64,000 nt of DNA from Hypomyces perniciosus (Eukaryota > Ascomycota > Sordariomycetes > Hypocreales > Hypocreaceae): the NCBI GenBank assembly GCA_008477525.1, contig SPDT01000005.1, forward strand, positions 496,001-560,000, written 5' to 3'. The position numbers and the translations under genes are program-made. The notes under the pieces are model-generated. The model was not told the origin of the DNA. It did no database searches and saw nothing but the letters and a program-made list of their open reading frames with translations. Shown one piece after another: positions 1-10,328 of the stretch (position 1 is the first letter of the stretch; every line of letters begins with the position of its first letter).

Positions 1-654
1 TCGTATTGCGGCACGGACTTACAGAGAATTGAGGTATTTCGCTTATCAACTATACGATTTTGCGCCAGTATATACTTTTGAAATGGCTTATTAAGCTATT
101 CGCATATTTTCAAGATTACGACTACTCATATAAAATTTGGCTGACTGTTTATGTAAGGTTAAAATTTACCGGGCATTTTCCTTGTCTTGTGGATCGGGAT
201 ACCTGGCGAGTTAGGAGTTAGCTGGTCAGCAACTCCGCAATCGCTATCATATGCCTGTAGTAGGGATAGCTGCATACAGTCCCGCATTTAACGGCCGTCA
301 TTGGGATCTAATCTATGTCGAAAATAGTACTCGGGGCGCTATTATTATCACAATGATACTGTGAAATGGAAGTAAGCTAAATGAAGCAATGAAAGAATAT
401 AGTTATTGTGTATTTGGAATATAGGCTTTCTGAATATTAAGGCTGTATAACACAATTTGGGTTTCATAGTCAACGAAAAGGCAAGGAGCCTCCAAGGTCC
501 TATTAGTAGCTCTACTTAGCACGTAATTTATCTTGGCCACTCACAAAATAAACTCACTTTCTGATTCCTCCTCATATTTTAAGAAAAAGCTGCGTCAATC
601 ATTTGTAAACTACGTCAAACCTGTCACCGGTTAACAAAGTCTAGTTACATACAG
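1..654. other. 5' intergenic region, no gene seen
   Basis: No convincing coding exon is visible on either strand; only short random frames occur. The last part (about 540-654) is the likely promoter and 5' leader of the desaturase that starts at 655. I see no repeat or RNA gene here. Confidence 0.5.
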
Positions 655-2092
655 ATGGCTCCCCGAATCGATCAGATCATGCTGGTTGATGTTGATCCGG
701 GTCTTATTGAGATGGAGGAAGAACGAAAATTGACAGCAACGACGAAGACTACAAGTAAGTTAGATTGAAGCACGGCACAAATACTATCCAACTTACAATC
801 CATCAACAGCAATCGATGAAAGCGGGAAGCCACTGTATGGCGCACTTGTCGACTCGTACGGCAATGATTTTACGGTACCTGAATACACTCTCAAGCAGCT
901 CCGTGACGCCATACCCACGCACTGCTTCGAGAGGTCAGCTCTCCGAGGCTTCAGATATGTAGGCCAGGACCTCCTCCTACTGGCCAGCACGTTCTACATA
1001 TTCCATCATTATGTAACCCCATCCACGGTGGTATCGCCAGCAGCTCGGTTTGCTCTCTGGACTCTGTACTCAATACTGCAGGGACTGTTCGGCACAGGGC
1101 TTTGGGTCATGGCGCATGAGTGTGGGCATCAATCGTTCTCAGACTCGCGAATTCTCAACAATTTCACTGGTTGGGTGTTGCACTCGGCGTTGTTGGTGCC
1201 GTACTTTTCTTGGAAGATATCCCATAAGACGCATCATTCCGCTACGGGCCACCTAGTGAAGGACACCTCCTTTTTGCCCAAGACCCGCGAGGAATTCGCT
1301 GCTCGCGAAGACACCTCAATGCAACAACTTGACGAGTTGACTGAGGAGGCACCCCTTCGCACGGCTCTTGAGCTCATTCTACAGCAGCTGGTAGGCCTAC
1401 CAATCTACCTGGGCTGGAATGAGGCCGGCCGCAAGGAGCATGAACTGGTCGTCGGCCCTCGTGGCAAAGGTCGACATAACGGACCCGGCGGCGGTGTCAA
1501 TCACTACAGCCCGAGCAGCCCTCTGTATGATGCCAAAGACGGCCGGCTCATATTGCTGAGTGACTTGGGCATCCTACTGGCAGGGACAGCCCTATACTGG
1601 GTGGGGAAGACATACGGGTGGGCAAACCTATTCGTGTGGTATGGAGCACCATATTTGTGGGTGAATCACTGGATCGTGGCCATCGTTTACCTGCACCACA
1701 CCGACCCAGCCCTCCCTCACTACGACCCGGTGGCATGGAGTTACGTACGGGGGGCAGCAACGACGATTGACCGCGACCTGGGGTTTGTGGGTCGGCACCT
1801 GTTCCACGGCATCACGTCGACCCACGTACTGCACCACACGTTCTCCTCAATTCCGTTCTACCATGCCGAAGAGGCTACAGCGGCGATCCGCCCTATCATG
1901 GGTCATCACTACCGATCGATTGGTGGTGGAATCCCCAGGTTTATACAGAGCCTCTGGCATAGTGCCCGCTGGTGCCAGTGGGTTGAGCCATGTGCGGGAG
2001 CTGAGGGAATGGGAAAGCATGTGAAATTCTTCAGGAATCGAAATGGACTCGGCGTCCCGCCAATGAAAAGCCTTACAGGCGCCAAGATCTAG
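655..2092 (+). CDS. Delta-12 type membrane fatty acid desaturase
   Basis: This gene encodes an integral-membrane fatty acid desaturase of the ER delta-12/omega-3 class, which inserts a cis double bond into phospholipid-bound oleate or a related chain using a di-iron centre. Two exons, 655-754 and 810-2092, are joined by a 55-bp GT-AG intron (755-809), giving about 460 residues, normal for the family. The first exon is too short to be an obvious ORF, and the frame joins exactly, giving the conserved stretch VPEYTLKQLRDAIP. All three histidine boxes are present: HECGH (about 136-140), HKTHH (172-176) and HVLHH (372-376). Several hydrophobic segments flank the boxes. The start ATG at 655 is the only Met leading into this frame. 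Whether it acts in membrane lipids or on a secondary-metabolite chain cannot be told; it is on the opposite strand from the PKS and 8 kb away. The delta-12 assignment rests on motif likeness, so regiospecificity is inferred. Confidence 0.9.
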
Positions 2093-3216
2093 ATTATATT
2101 GTTGCGGTTATAGTCACGGACCGGGCCGTGGCCACCAGCGGGCCGGGGCCGGTGCCGGGCAAAGGTCCGGACGCCCGATGACGGCTCAATTAGGAGGAAG
2201 GAATCGTGATAAGCAATAGTTTTGCGGGATTTCTACTAATTAAAGATTTCACAAAATAATTATCTACGATACGTAGGCACTTGGATTTGTCTGCTTATAG
2301 TATCCATGGATAAGATAAGCATTAGCCAGCTATGTATTAAATATTTTATTACGGAGTACTCGTAAGTATTAATTATTAGCGCGGGCTTTATTACTTTTCT
2401 TCGTTTTGCCACGTAATAGTATACCCATTTTGGCCTCCTTCATTCTTTCATGCTAAAGAGGATAAATGGGTTTACGGTCGGGGACTTCTGTTCCCCTGTC
2501 AGCCCGCCGGGTTCCCTAGACTGAGAACCCCGAAGTTGGTGGAACCCAAAGTTGGAATGAAAGGAGGAAGAGTCTAGATCTCGGAGTACGAGGCACTGGA
2601 AGTGAAAGTCAACCATCGGAGAGAGACAGAAAGGCAGCCTCGCATTCCCAAACTTAACTCCATTACCAATTGGGGGAAATTAGAAGCAAACTCGGTCTTG
2701 AAACTAGTTGAACCTAAGCGAACGGGGAGAGGGATGAAAAGGGTGGGAACGTACACGCCTGAGTGCCCAAGGGGGTCCATCTCGAGTCGTTAACATGCAA
2801 CAGAATGCCGTTTTTGGCGCATTGGCTTGCGGTAGAGAGGGTGGCGGAGGAAAATTCGCCGCTGCTAATGGCGCACGCAGCCAATAGTGCTTACTAGGTA
2901 CTTACCAAAAACGCCCGCATATTATATACTAGGTGCTTTCGTTTTCTATCTCTACGAGGTTGCCCGTTGTTATAGACTGATGTCATTTAGTTAGAGTACT
3001 CGCATCAACACGTAATACTTTACTTATAATAGACTTCCACCTTCGGGACCCAAGTTAATATTTCCAGGTCCTTAATTTGTTTTATTCACCTCCAATACAC
3101 GAACAAGTACCTCTGTAAGTCACATATAGCTCTATAGGATAAGTTTATACTAACCATGTCCTCCCTCTAGCGGCTATACTGTCATTTCTCTCTAGTCAAA
3201 TCTTGTCCCGTCCGCT
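2093..3216. other. Intergenic region with a GC-rich patch
   Basis: No gene is supported. Just after the desaturase stop (about 2105-2185) lies a patch rich in GGCCGG/GGGCCGG words that stands out from AT-rich surroundings. Further on, around 2485-2560, short self-complementary pieces occur. One exact TACGGAGTA motif sits at 2350-2358. Small open frames at 2574-2793 look random. Confidence 0.5.
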
Positions 3217-3759
3217 ATGTCGACAGCAACTGTGTCACCACCCGAAGTAACTGCCCAGCACTACCCAGGGACTCGAATGTGCATAAGGTCTTACCTGCCG
3301 TACGAGCGTATCCTAGAGAAACTCTATGGCTCAGTTGGCGGCCCTGAGAACCCACCATGGCCGCGTGCCATAGCTCCCGTTAAGAATACGGACCTCGAGA
3401 CCTTTACTGCCGCTGTTCTATCCGTTGTCGGACCCCATGAGTTCATGTACTTCAATGAGTACAGCCACGATACCTGGGCCCCACCAATATTTGGTATTGG
3501 CACCGGTCGTCGATTCAAGCGCGTCTTTATCGGCAATCCACTCCTCGGCATCACGGTTCTCAGGCATGATCTCACCACTGGCCTCGCTGCTCCAGTTGAG
3601 TTGTTCTTTTTAGAGGACGAGGACGGAAAAGCTACCTCAATCTACTACCAGCTTCCTTCGGCGCTTATGGCCCGCATTAACACAGACCCCAAGCTCGTGG
3701 CCGCTGCATTGAGCCTAGACGAGAAGCTGGAAAATATCGTTATGTATATCGCCTCATGA
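3217..3759 (+). CDS. DUF302-like (TT1751 fold) small protein
   Basis: A single-exon gene of 180 residues with a clean ATG and stop. The C-terminal two thirds resemble the DUF302/TT1751-like alpha-beta domain: a GPHEFMYFNEYSHD stretch (about 72-85), then an IGNPLLGI segment (about 108-115), a charged-hydrophobic strand VELFFLEDEDGK and a YYQLPSAL segment. DUF302 proteins are small, widespread and of unknown biochemical function; some occur as fungal effectors of unknown role or fused to membrane domains. No signal peptide or membrane span is visible, so a cytosolic location is likely. Codon usage is typical of the surrounding genes, supporting a real gene. The family call is by remembered pattern only. 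Confidence 0.65.
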   Translation: MSTATVSPPEVTAQHYPGTRMCIRSYLPYERILEKLYGSVGGPENPPWPRAIAPVKNTDLETFTAAVLSVVGPHEFMYFNEYSHDTWAPPIFGIGTGRRFKRVFIGNPLLGITVLRHDLTTGLAAPVELFFLEDEDGKATSIYYQLPSALMARINTDPKLVAAALSLDEKLENIVMYIAS

Positions 3760-4054
3760 GGGACTGGGTAACAAGTAGACTTTTGGGCAAGAACGGGTAG
3801 AATAACTAGATAGGACTAATGGTTGACCAAAGATTTGTGTTTCCTTCAAGTATATGTTTGACGACAAGTGGAAGGTAGTCTATTTGCACCCTTTTGTATT
3901 TAACTTCACAAATTCTGCCGCAAGACCTTTCAAACCCTTGGTACCATGTTCCTTAGTGCTTCTCTGTCGTTTCAACCAACACACTATCACCAGACTCTTA
4001 TGTAAAAATGTGTGACTTGGCAAGGATATTGTCACAAGCGGCTGATATCATGAC
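3760..4054. other. Short intergenic region
   Basis: 3' flank of the DUF302-like gene. Nothing recognisable beyond AT-rich sequence. Confidence 0.5.
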
Positions 4055-5000
4055 TTAGTTGCCGTTAGCTCCCACCATCCTGCTAGGCAGCTTGGAGAAA
4101 GTGAGTTCGATTAGCGCTATTGCGACAAAGACTACCGCAATAATTTTGATATCAGCAGGCCAATATCCGAGGATTGTAGACCCTACTTGGCTCAGAGTCA
4201 TTGAAACCAGTAGGGTCTGGCCAAGGAAAATTATGGCCAGCATCATGTTCACATTTGTAACACGTATATACTGTCTGTATACAGCCAATGAAAAAAATAT
4301 TTTTAAGGAGGAGGAATTGGATAGATCATCAAGCAGTTAGCTGACAACAGTATTTTAACCGTTACTGTCCCTTCTAAAGGTGACTTTCAGGGTCATAAAA
4401 TCATGTGCTGAAGGTCTAAGGCTCAAACTCGGAGAGCATCCCGATGAAAAATATGGTGTAGGCAATATAGTAGCTAGAAAGAAGAAGCTGCAGCGCGTTT
4501 GTAATAATGGGAAGTGCTAGTGAAGGCGTTTGTACGTCCCCCAGAAATATTTCGTAGTTCGCCGATCTGTGGCCAAAAGGATCTATCACTTTGCCAAGGA
4601 GCGCATGACAGAACAACGAACCAGTACTGTACTCACGTCTCGATTATTGGAGATCTATGGCGACGTATCGAAATCACAGCATTGTTAGTGACACATTCAG
4701 TAGTACAGGTGATTCTCACGATCATCAAGATCAACTTGTCGATCTCGAGTCGACAGTCCACCGCCAAACCTCTGACAGACATTAGGGTGCCCATATTTCC
4801 CTGTGAGCATCTCGAAATGGTGTCAGATTGGAATTTGTCCTTGGACGTATCGAGATCCATGATATTCCCAGGACATGGAATATCATAATGAACTTCGACG
4901 TTGTGATCAAATTGGTTGTCGTAATGGTTGTGCCGCCACCAAGAGTTAGGATCGCTACTGTCATGAGCTACCTACTGTATGGACATGGGTAAAGATATTA
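4055..5000 (-). pseudogene. Decayed or poorly resolved membrane-protein fragments
   Basis: On the minus strand, three neighbouring frames look protein-like but do not join into a gene. 4055-4288 holds two hydrophobic spans separated by a short loop. 4416-4616 encodes a stretch with a long hydrophobic core (TNALQLLLSSYYIAYTIFF) that resembles one segment of the fungal DUF6536 multi-spanning family. 4633 to about 4975 reads as a longer open frame with SDPNSWWRHNHYDNQFDHNV and IPCPGNIMD, starting behind a plausible CAG acceptor near 4978. Stops and frame changes separate the pieces. It may be a badly split real gene, but decay is more likely. Function is unknown. Confidence 0.3.
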
Positions 5001-6084
5001 ATGACACCACTGGCTAGGATGTAATTCAATTCTTCTCAACACGGACTTTTCATTATTTTCCCTACGCCCGATTATTAGATTCTTCGGTCTGCTAAGAGTC
5101 TGTCGTGCATACTCCTGTGACGCCCTTGTTTTTGTTGTCGTCATGCCCACACAGCTTTCTTTCCCAATTTTTAGTGTGGGTTTGTTTAAATATTTGTTTT
5201 CAGCCAAATATAAGTTACTGTGAAGATGGCTTCGGGCTCTTTGAGGTATAAAGGAGCTTCCTGACCTTGGTAGTTTTGATGGTAGAGCGTCTATAATTGT
5301 CGCGTAAGGTATGTAACTTCATTTAAGCTACTACTGTATAACACAGTAGGCCTACACTTTTGCCGTAGCGGCAAATTTGACAATAATAGTCACTAGCACT
5401 GCTTATGGCATTCTATTCTTTGCTCTCCCCTTTGACGACATCTTCAAGATAACAGTTAGTTTAGCTCGGTACGCGTACGTAGCAGTGTCTCTTCTCAGTC
5501 GCTCTTAGCACAATGACAAGGTGTGGGATATTGCTAGGCGGCAGGTTCAGACCAACAAGCTGATGTCGTTGAATTGTTGATACAATTGAATACTACTCAA
5601 CACTATCAGCTAGCGTGTTAGGTCACTTACTGGTAATAAAAGTAACCTTCCATAACATGATTCACCATGTTGCCCTATCTGGTCTAGGTATCACCGGCCA
5701 CAAAGCCGGTGGTGCCGGTCCGGGCGGGTCCGGTCATCCGGCCATCCGGCCATCCGGACTGTTCCCCGTCTTCCTTACCGCATTGAGAATCGCGGCCGCC
5801 GATTTATGGAGATGGCTCGATCCAAGCATAAGCTAAATGATAGTGCTTTGCTCTCAATGGCCGAAACCTTTCGATATGTCCATAAAGGGCACCAAGTTCT
5901 GCCTAAACCAACCTCACGCTGCTAACCCGAAATAGTCGAGCCCACGAGATGTACGCCACGAAATCTAACTATTTCAGAATAATGAAAGAGTATATTCGTG
6001 TCCAATCTGGTGTTTCTTCGTTCATTATAGTCAAACATTTCCCCTCCCAAGTCGTTTGCCCAATCTGTGACTCAAGGTGCATCT
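5001..6084. other. Intergenic region with short GC-rich tandem repeat
   Basis: No gene supported. At 5690-5760 there is a GC-rich patch containing three adjacent copies of the 8-mer CCATCCGG or a close variant, next to GGTGCCGGTCCGGGCGGG. It recalls the patch just after the desaturase stop at 2105-2185. The remainder is unremarkable. Confidence 0.45.
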
Positions 6085-8697
6085 CTAAAAACCCAATCGG
6101 ATTCTCCGCCTTTTTTCGTCCCGCTCTTGACTCCTCCGTCCGATGTTCCTGTGCACTTCCTTTCTCTTTCTTCGCAGACGTCTCAAAAGCCTTCCTCGCC
6201 TCTTCAAACCTCTCTTTCGTCTCTTTAATCTCTTCTCACCGTCATTAATCAACTTAGTCAATTCCTCCACACCTTCTCCCAATACTTGATCCACGCGTTT
6301 GGGACCAAAACGGCGCTTTAAATAAGTTATGACATCGTGGCGTTCCATCAGCACCCTAACCACGTCACTTCTCTGACACCTTGCGGCGTGATCAATAGGC
6401 GTCATCCCTTCATGATCAACTGAAATCGGCGAGATATCGGGTCGCTCCAGTAGCAACACGATCACCGAGAGGTGCACACGGTGGTTCTCTATCGCGCGAG
6501 CCAGTGGTGTCCTTCCCTTGTGATCCTTTAAATCAGGCTTGATGTCGCGCCGCATAAACAACTTTTTCACTATTCCATGGTTTCCTGGGTCATAGTGATC
6601 TGAAGCCACTGCCAGATGCAGTAGTGTCGAGCCCTCGGGGTCTTTCATATTGACGTCCGGTGCTGGTTGTTTGTGCAATAGTAGTAATAACATATGTTCC
6701 TGTTGCCAGCGTACGGCGGCCTGCAGAGCCACGTTAAAACAACCCTCCTGTAAGTATACGTTTTTCCCAGCATCCGTTTTCTGGAATGCTGATTCCATCT
6801 CCACCAGCAACTTTTTCACGTCCTTTTGCTCATTAAGGAACGCCCAGCACATGGCTGCGAAAAGAAATTTATAGTCAATAGCTCCATCACTCCTTTTCAG
6901 AAGCATCTCGATTATAGCCAAGTTGCCTCTTGATAGTGCGCAATCCAGGGTCCCAATGGTATCCAGAGTTGTCTTTTCAAATAGCATCCTGAACACCCCG
7001 GCGTGCCCTTGTCTTGCTGCTACCCGTAGGGGCGTATCGTTTCGAGAATCTCTAATATTGACATCAACATCCGCCCGATTGAGTAGTTGTTCTACAACAT
7101 TCTCATTGCCGGCTTCTGCCGCCAAATGTAGCGGTGTACTTCCTTGACTATCTCTGGCATTGACTTCGACATCTCCTCGCTCAAGGAGAATCTGACTCCC
7201 AGGTAACCCCACAAACAATGTCGACATGTGTAAAGCCGATCTTCCCCCGTCGTCCTTGGCGTTGATGTCGATATCTGGTCGCTGAAGCAGCTGTTTTGCT
7301 ACTGACTCATGGCCGTACCATACTGCTAATTGCAGGGCTGTCATGCCCCTATCATCCAGATCATTAATGTTAATATCTGTTTCTTTGAGCAGCATTTTGG
7401 CGACAGTTTCACCTCCTATTGTTGCCGCAACGTGGAGGGCTGTTCCGCCAAGCCTAGTTTTTGAAAGTTCGACGTCTTCTCGCTCGAGAAGTATTTCCAG
7501 TATGGCCTCAAGTTCCATGTGTACCGCTATATGCAGGGCTGTGTGGTACTCATGGTTTCTACCATTGATGTCGATGTCCGTCCTCGCAAGTAGCAATCTT
7601 GCCACAGCCGTGTGTTTATTTAATGAATACATTAAAGCTGTGTAGCCGTTCGTGTTTTTGGCATTGACATTTATATCTTTTCGACCAAGTAGCAATCGCA
7701 CAACTGCTTCGTGTTGCTTCAAGGCCGCCACGTGAAGAGGAGTCAAGCCCTCTGGGTTTGTTGTGTTCACATCCACGTCTCGCTCAACCATCAACTTGAC
7801 TATCGTGGTATCCCCCCTCTCTGCTGCTAGATAGAGAGCGGTGCGACCCCCCTGGTCCGTCAAATTCGTGTCAATATCGTCTTGATCTAGTAGGAGTTTC
7901 AGAATCTCGATATGATGAGAAGACGCAGCAATCATGAGTGGCGTTTCCGACTCCGAATTGCCCGCGTTTTTATCCACGTCAACCCTCTCAAGAAAAAGTC
8001 GTACTATGGCTGTTTGCCCACTGCTTGTTGCCAAAAAGAAAGGTGTCTGGCCGTCCAAATTCTTGGCATTGGCATCGGCATCGTAATCAAGTAACAGCCT
8101 GACGATCGACTCGTGTCCGGTTTGCGCAGCTAAGCCGAGAGCTACGTGGCTGACATTCTTTCCACAATTTATGTGAACATCGTTTCGTTCAAGTAGCATC
8201 CTCACGATGGTTTCATATCCTCCATGTGAGGCTAAAGTTAGCGGAGTATGCCCATTGTTGTCGATGGCATCAGCCGCGATATGTGTTTGCTCGAGCAAAA
8301 GCCTCACAACTCCCTCGTGGCCATTGACCACTGCTAGATGGAGAGGCCTTTGACCAGACTTAGACATGCGGTTTATCAATAGATTCTCTCTGTCCGACAA
8401 GAGAAGAGGACCGATGGTCCGGTCCCTGTCGTTGCCCCAAAGGCTATAATGCCCAGGGTACTCGATAAACAGATGGCTGTTTCGACAGAGTATTGACCTA
8501 ATCATATCCTCTTCTCCGTTTATCACGAGATAGTTGAGTATTGTCGAGTCATTCTCATCTACTATCCGCAAGTGGCGACGCGTCAAGCAATTTTCGAGAC
8601 CAGGAAACGCACGCAACAGAGAGTACATCTCTTGCGGCTGAGTATTCTCCGCGATTTCAAGGAGAATCTCGCCTGGCAAAAACAAGGGTCCAGGCAT
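6085..8697 (-). CDS. Large ankyrin-repeat protein with F-box-like N-terminus
   Basis: Intronless, 870 residues. Residues about 1-70 form a conserved cap (LPGEILLEIAE..., then LLRAFPGLE, then RHLR) that looks like a diverged F-box followed by a linker, as also found in the three ankyrin genes at 53-59 kb. From about residue 110 there are roughly 20 ankyrin repeats, most with the GxTPLHxAAxxGHxxVVxLLLxR consensus; repeats around 540-640 are more degenerate. The protein ends in a strongly basic tail (about 821-870) packed with KR and RR clusters, which could be a nuclear or nucleic-acid contact signal. Ankyrin stacks bind proteins; an F-box-like cap would suggest recruitment of targets to an SCF-type ubiquitin ligase, but that is inference. 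The ATG at 8697 starts exactly at the cap. The neighbouring pseudogene upstream belongs to the same family. Confidence 0.88.
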   Translation of the reverse strand: MPGPLFLPGEILLEIAENTQPQEMYSLLRAFPGLENCLTRRHLRIVDENDSTILNYLVINGEEDMIRSILCRNSHLFIEYPGHYSLWGNDRDRTIGPLLLSDRENLLINRMSKSGQRPLHLAVVNGHEGVVRLLLEQTHIAADAIDNNGHTPLTLASHGGYETIVRMLLERNDVHINCGKNVSHVALGLAAQTGHESIVRLLLDYDADANAKNLDGQTPFFLATSSGQTAIVRLFLERVDVDKNAGNSESETPLMIAASSHHIEILKLLLDQDDIDTNLTDQGGRTALYLAAERGDTTIVKLMVERDVDVNTTNPEGLTPLHVAALKQHEAVVRLLLGRKDINVNAKNTNGYTALMYSLNKHTAVARLLLARTDIDINGRNHEYHTALHIAVHMELEAILEILLEREDVELSKTRLGGTALHVAATIGGETVAKMLLKETDININDLDDRGMTALQLAVWYGHESVAKQLLQRPDIDINAKDDGGRSALHMSTLFVGLPGSQILLERGDVEVNARDSQGSTPLHLAAEAGNENVVEQLLNRADVDVNIRDSRNDTPLRVAARQGHAGVFRMLFEKTTLDTIGTLDCALSRGNLAIIEMLLKRSDGAIDYKFLFAAMCWAFLNEQKDVKKLLVEMESAFQKTDAGKNVYLQEGCFNVALQAAVRWQQEHMLLLLLHKQPAPDVNMKDPEGSTLLHLAVASDHYDPGNHGIVKKLFMRRDIKPDLKDHKGRTPLARAIENHRVHLSVIVLLLERPDISPISVDHEGMTPIDHAARCQRSDVVRVLMERHDVITYLKRRFGPKRVDQVLGEGVEELTKLINDGEKRLKRRKRGLKRRGRLLRRLRRKRKEVHRNIGRRSQERDEKRRRIRLGF

Positions 8698-9199
8698 TGT
8701 GGGAGGTTTAAGAGTGATGAGACAGATATTTTCTCCAGAATGCTTTCAAGTTTGTTCTTTGGCTAAGTTGGGGTGGAATTGCGACACCACCAGGATTCTG
8801 ATCGGGGTACGGAGTACGTATAACCTTTGCACACGGCTCGCAGCGCACTGTTATCACAACAGGCCTCAGAATGTGATGTTGTCGCAGCAGGGCAGCAATA
8901 TTAGTAATATTTGACATATATTGTTACTATTATTATCATGTTCCCAAGGCGGGGGGTCTTCCAAATCGGTTCCTATTCGCCTGTCTTATTCGTGGCGCTT
9001 GCTGCATATATTCCCGGTCTCAATCTCCCCACTCCTCCATTTCTTTTTTTCTTCTTCTTCTCTATTCCCCAAATCGACCATATTCCAATGCCCTATTGTC
9101 TGGCTTGAGCCATGCTTTCTCAACTAAATCACTCGTTCACGTCCTTAATCACAGATTACTGCATGATCTATAGGTGCATCTGTATGCTATATTGGGCCT
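8698..9199. other. Intergenic region between ankyrin loci
   Basis: Likely promoter of the minus-strand ankyrin gene. It carries an exact TACGGAGTA motif at 8808-8816 and a pyrimidine-rich run near 9035-9065. No gene is supported. Confidence 0.5.
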
Positions 9200-10168
9200 T
9201 CTACGAAGTAGACAGCGGCTGTAGTTCGCTCACCACACCAATATGTTCGTAGAACGCTGCATGATGGAGAGGAGCCTCGGCGACCTTGAGTGTAGCATTC
9301 GACTCCACAGTCATGCCTCCTTGCTGCCTAGTCCAAGGCTGTCCAGTCAGAACCATTTCGGCGAAACATGGTCACATCACCGCGGTCCAATAGTGCAGCC
9401 TCATAGGCTCCTGTCCGTGCCAAGCTTGCATTACTACTACGTATGTACGAGTAAATGAGAAGTGTTGGCCCCGCTCAGATATACTATGATTCACGACGGC
9501 TTCGTGGCCTGCTGCTGCCTGCAGAGCTATGGTATTGCCTCAGTCAATCGTCATCTGTAGTGCCAACCCGGGTTTCCGTGTTCTGTAGCAGCAGTTCGAC
9601 AACACTCTGATGTCCTTCTCCTATTGCGTATAGCAAACAGTGCAGCCCTTCTCGTCCGTCAAGGTTGATGTGTATGTCTTTTCAACCAAGCAGAAATCGC
9701 GCAGCTGCTTCTTTCCAGTCTCTGTAGTTGCATAGAGGCGTATGAGTGTAATCACATAACCACGCCTGTCTTGTGAGTCCATTTGAATATTCGTATGGTC
9801 GACTGGCGTGTCCTTCATACCCACCATCAACTACCCTGCGGACAAGGGTGAACAATTTTTATGCATAGTTTGCCATCATCGTCCTGTCTTTTTCTCTTTT
9901 TAAAAACAGGTTTATCACCTCAATATATCCTCCCGTCCGCAGCCTCAAAATCCACTCCCACATTGTGACGTTGCTGCAGTAATCGTACCAAGGCTGTTTG
10001 CCCCTCACACACAGCCTGAGACAGCGGTATTTCAGCCGTCTTAATCGGAGGATGCGTCTCAGTACGTAGCAATTTGTGCTCTGTTTGCGCCCTTGCCCAC
10101 AACGTCTGGTATAGCTTGCCTGACCGAGTAAAAGCCTCCCAACGTCTCGAGGCCAAGAAACACACATA
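9200..10168 (-). pseudogene. Decayed ankyrin-repeat pseudogene
   Basis: Reading the minus strand, recognisable ankyrin pieces appear in changing frames. PLSQAVCEGQTALVRLLQQ occurs near 10020-9965. A frameshift follows, then GGYIEVINLFLKREK near 9940-9895. Next come LHCLLYAIGEGHQSVVELLL near 9645-9585, QAAAGHEAVV near 9525-9495, and PLHHAAFYEHIGVV near 9270-9230. In-frame stops and frameshifts separate them, so no full protein can be made. It lies between the 870-residue ankyrin gene and the PKS, on the same strand, and is probably a dead tandem copy. The N-terminal cap of the family is not recognisable. Confidence 0.7.
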
Positions 10169-10328
10169 AGATGGTATACTATTTCTCAGGATCGAGGTAT
10201 TCGGCTATCTGGGGGAGGGGCTAGGGCGGGGAAATGGATGTATCAGGCATTGTGGTAGAATGCGTAGTGGATATATGAAGAGACCGACAGATAAAACTTA
10301 GATATGAAACACCAACCACAGTACTGCT

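Noticed and set aside
1548..2024. Overlapping short frames on both strands within the desaturase
   Set aside because: Shadow frames; the desaturase frame has all motifs and the exact splice join.
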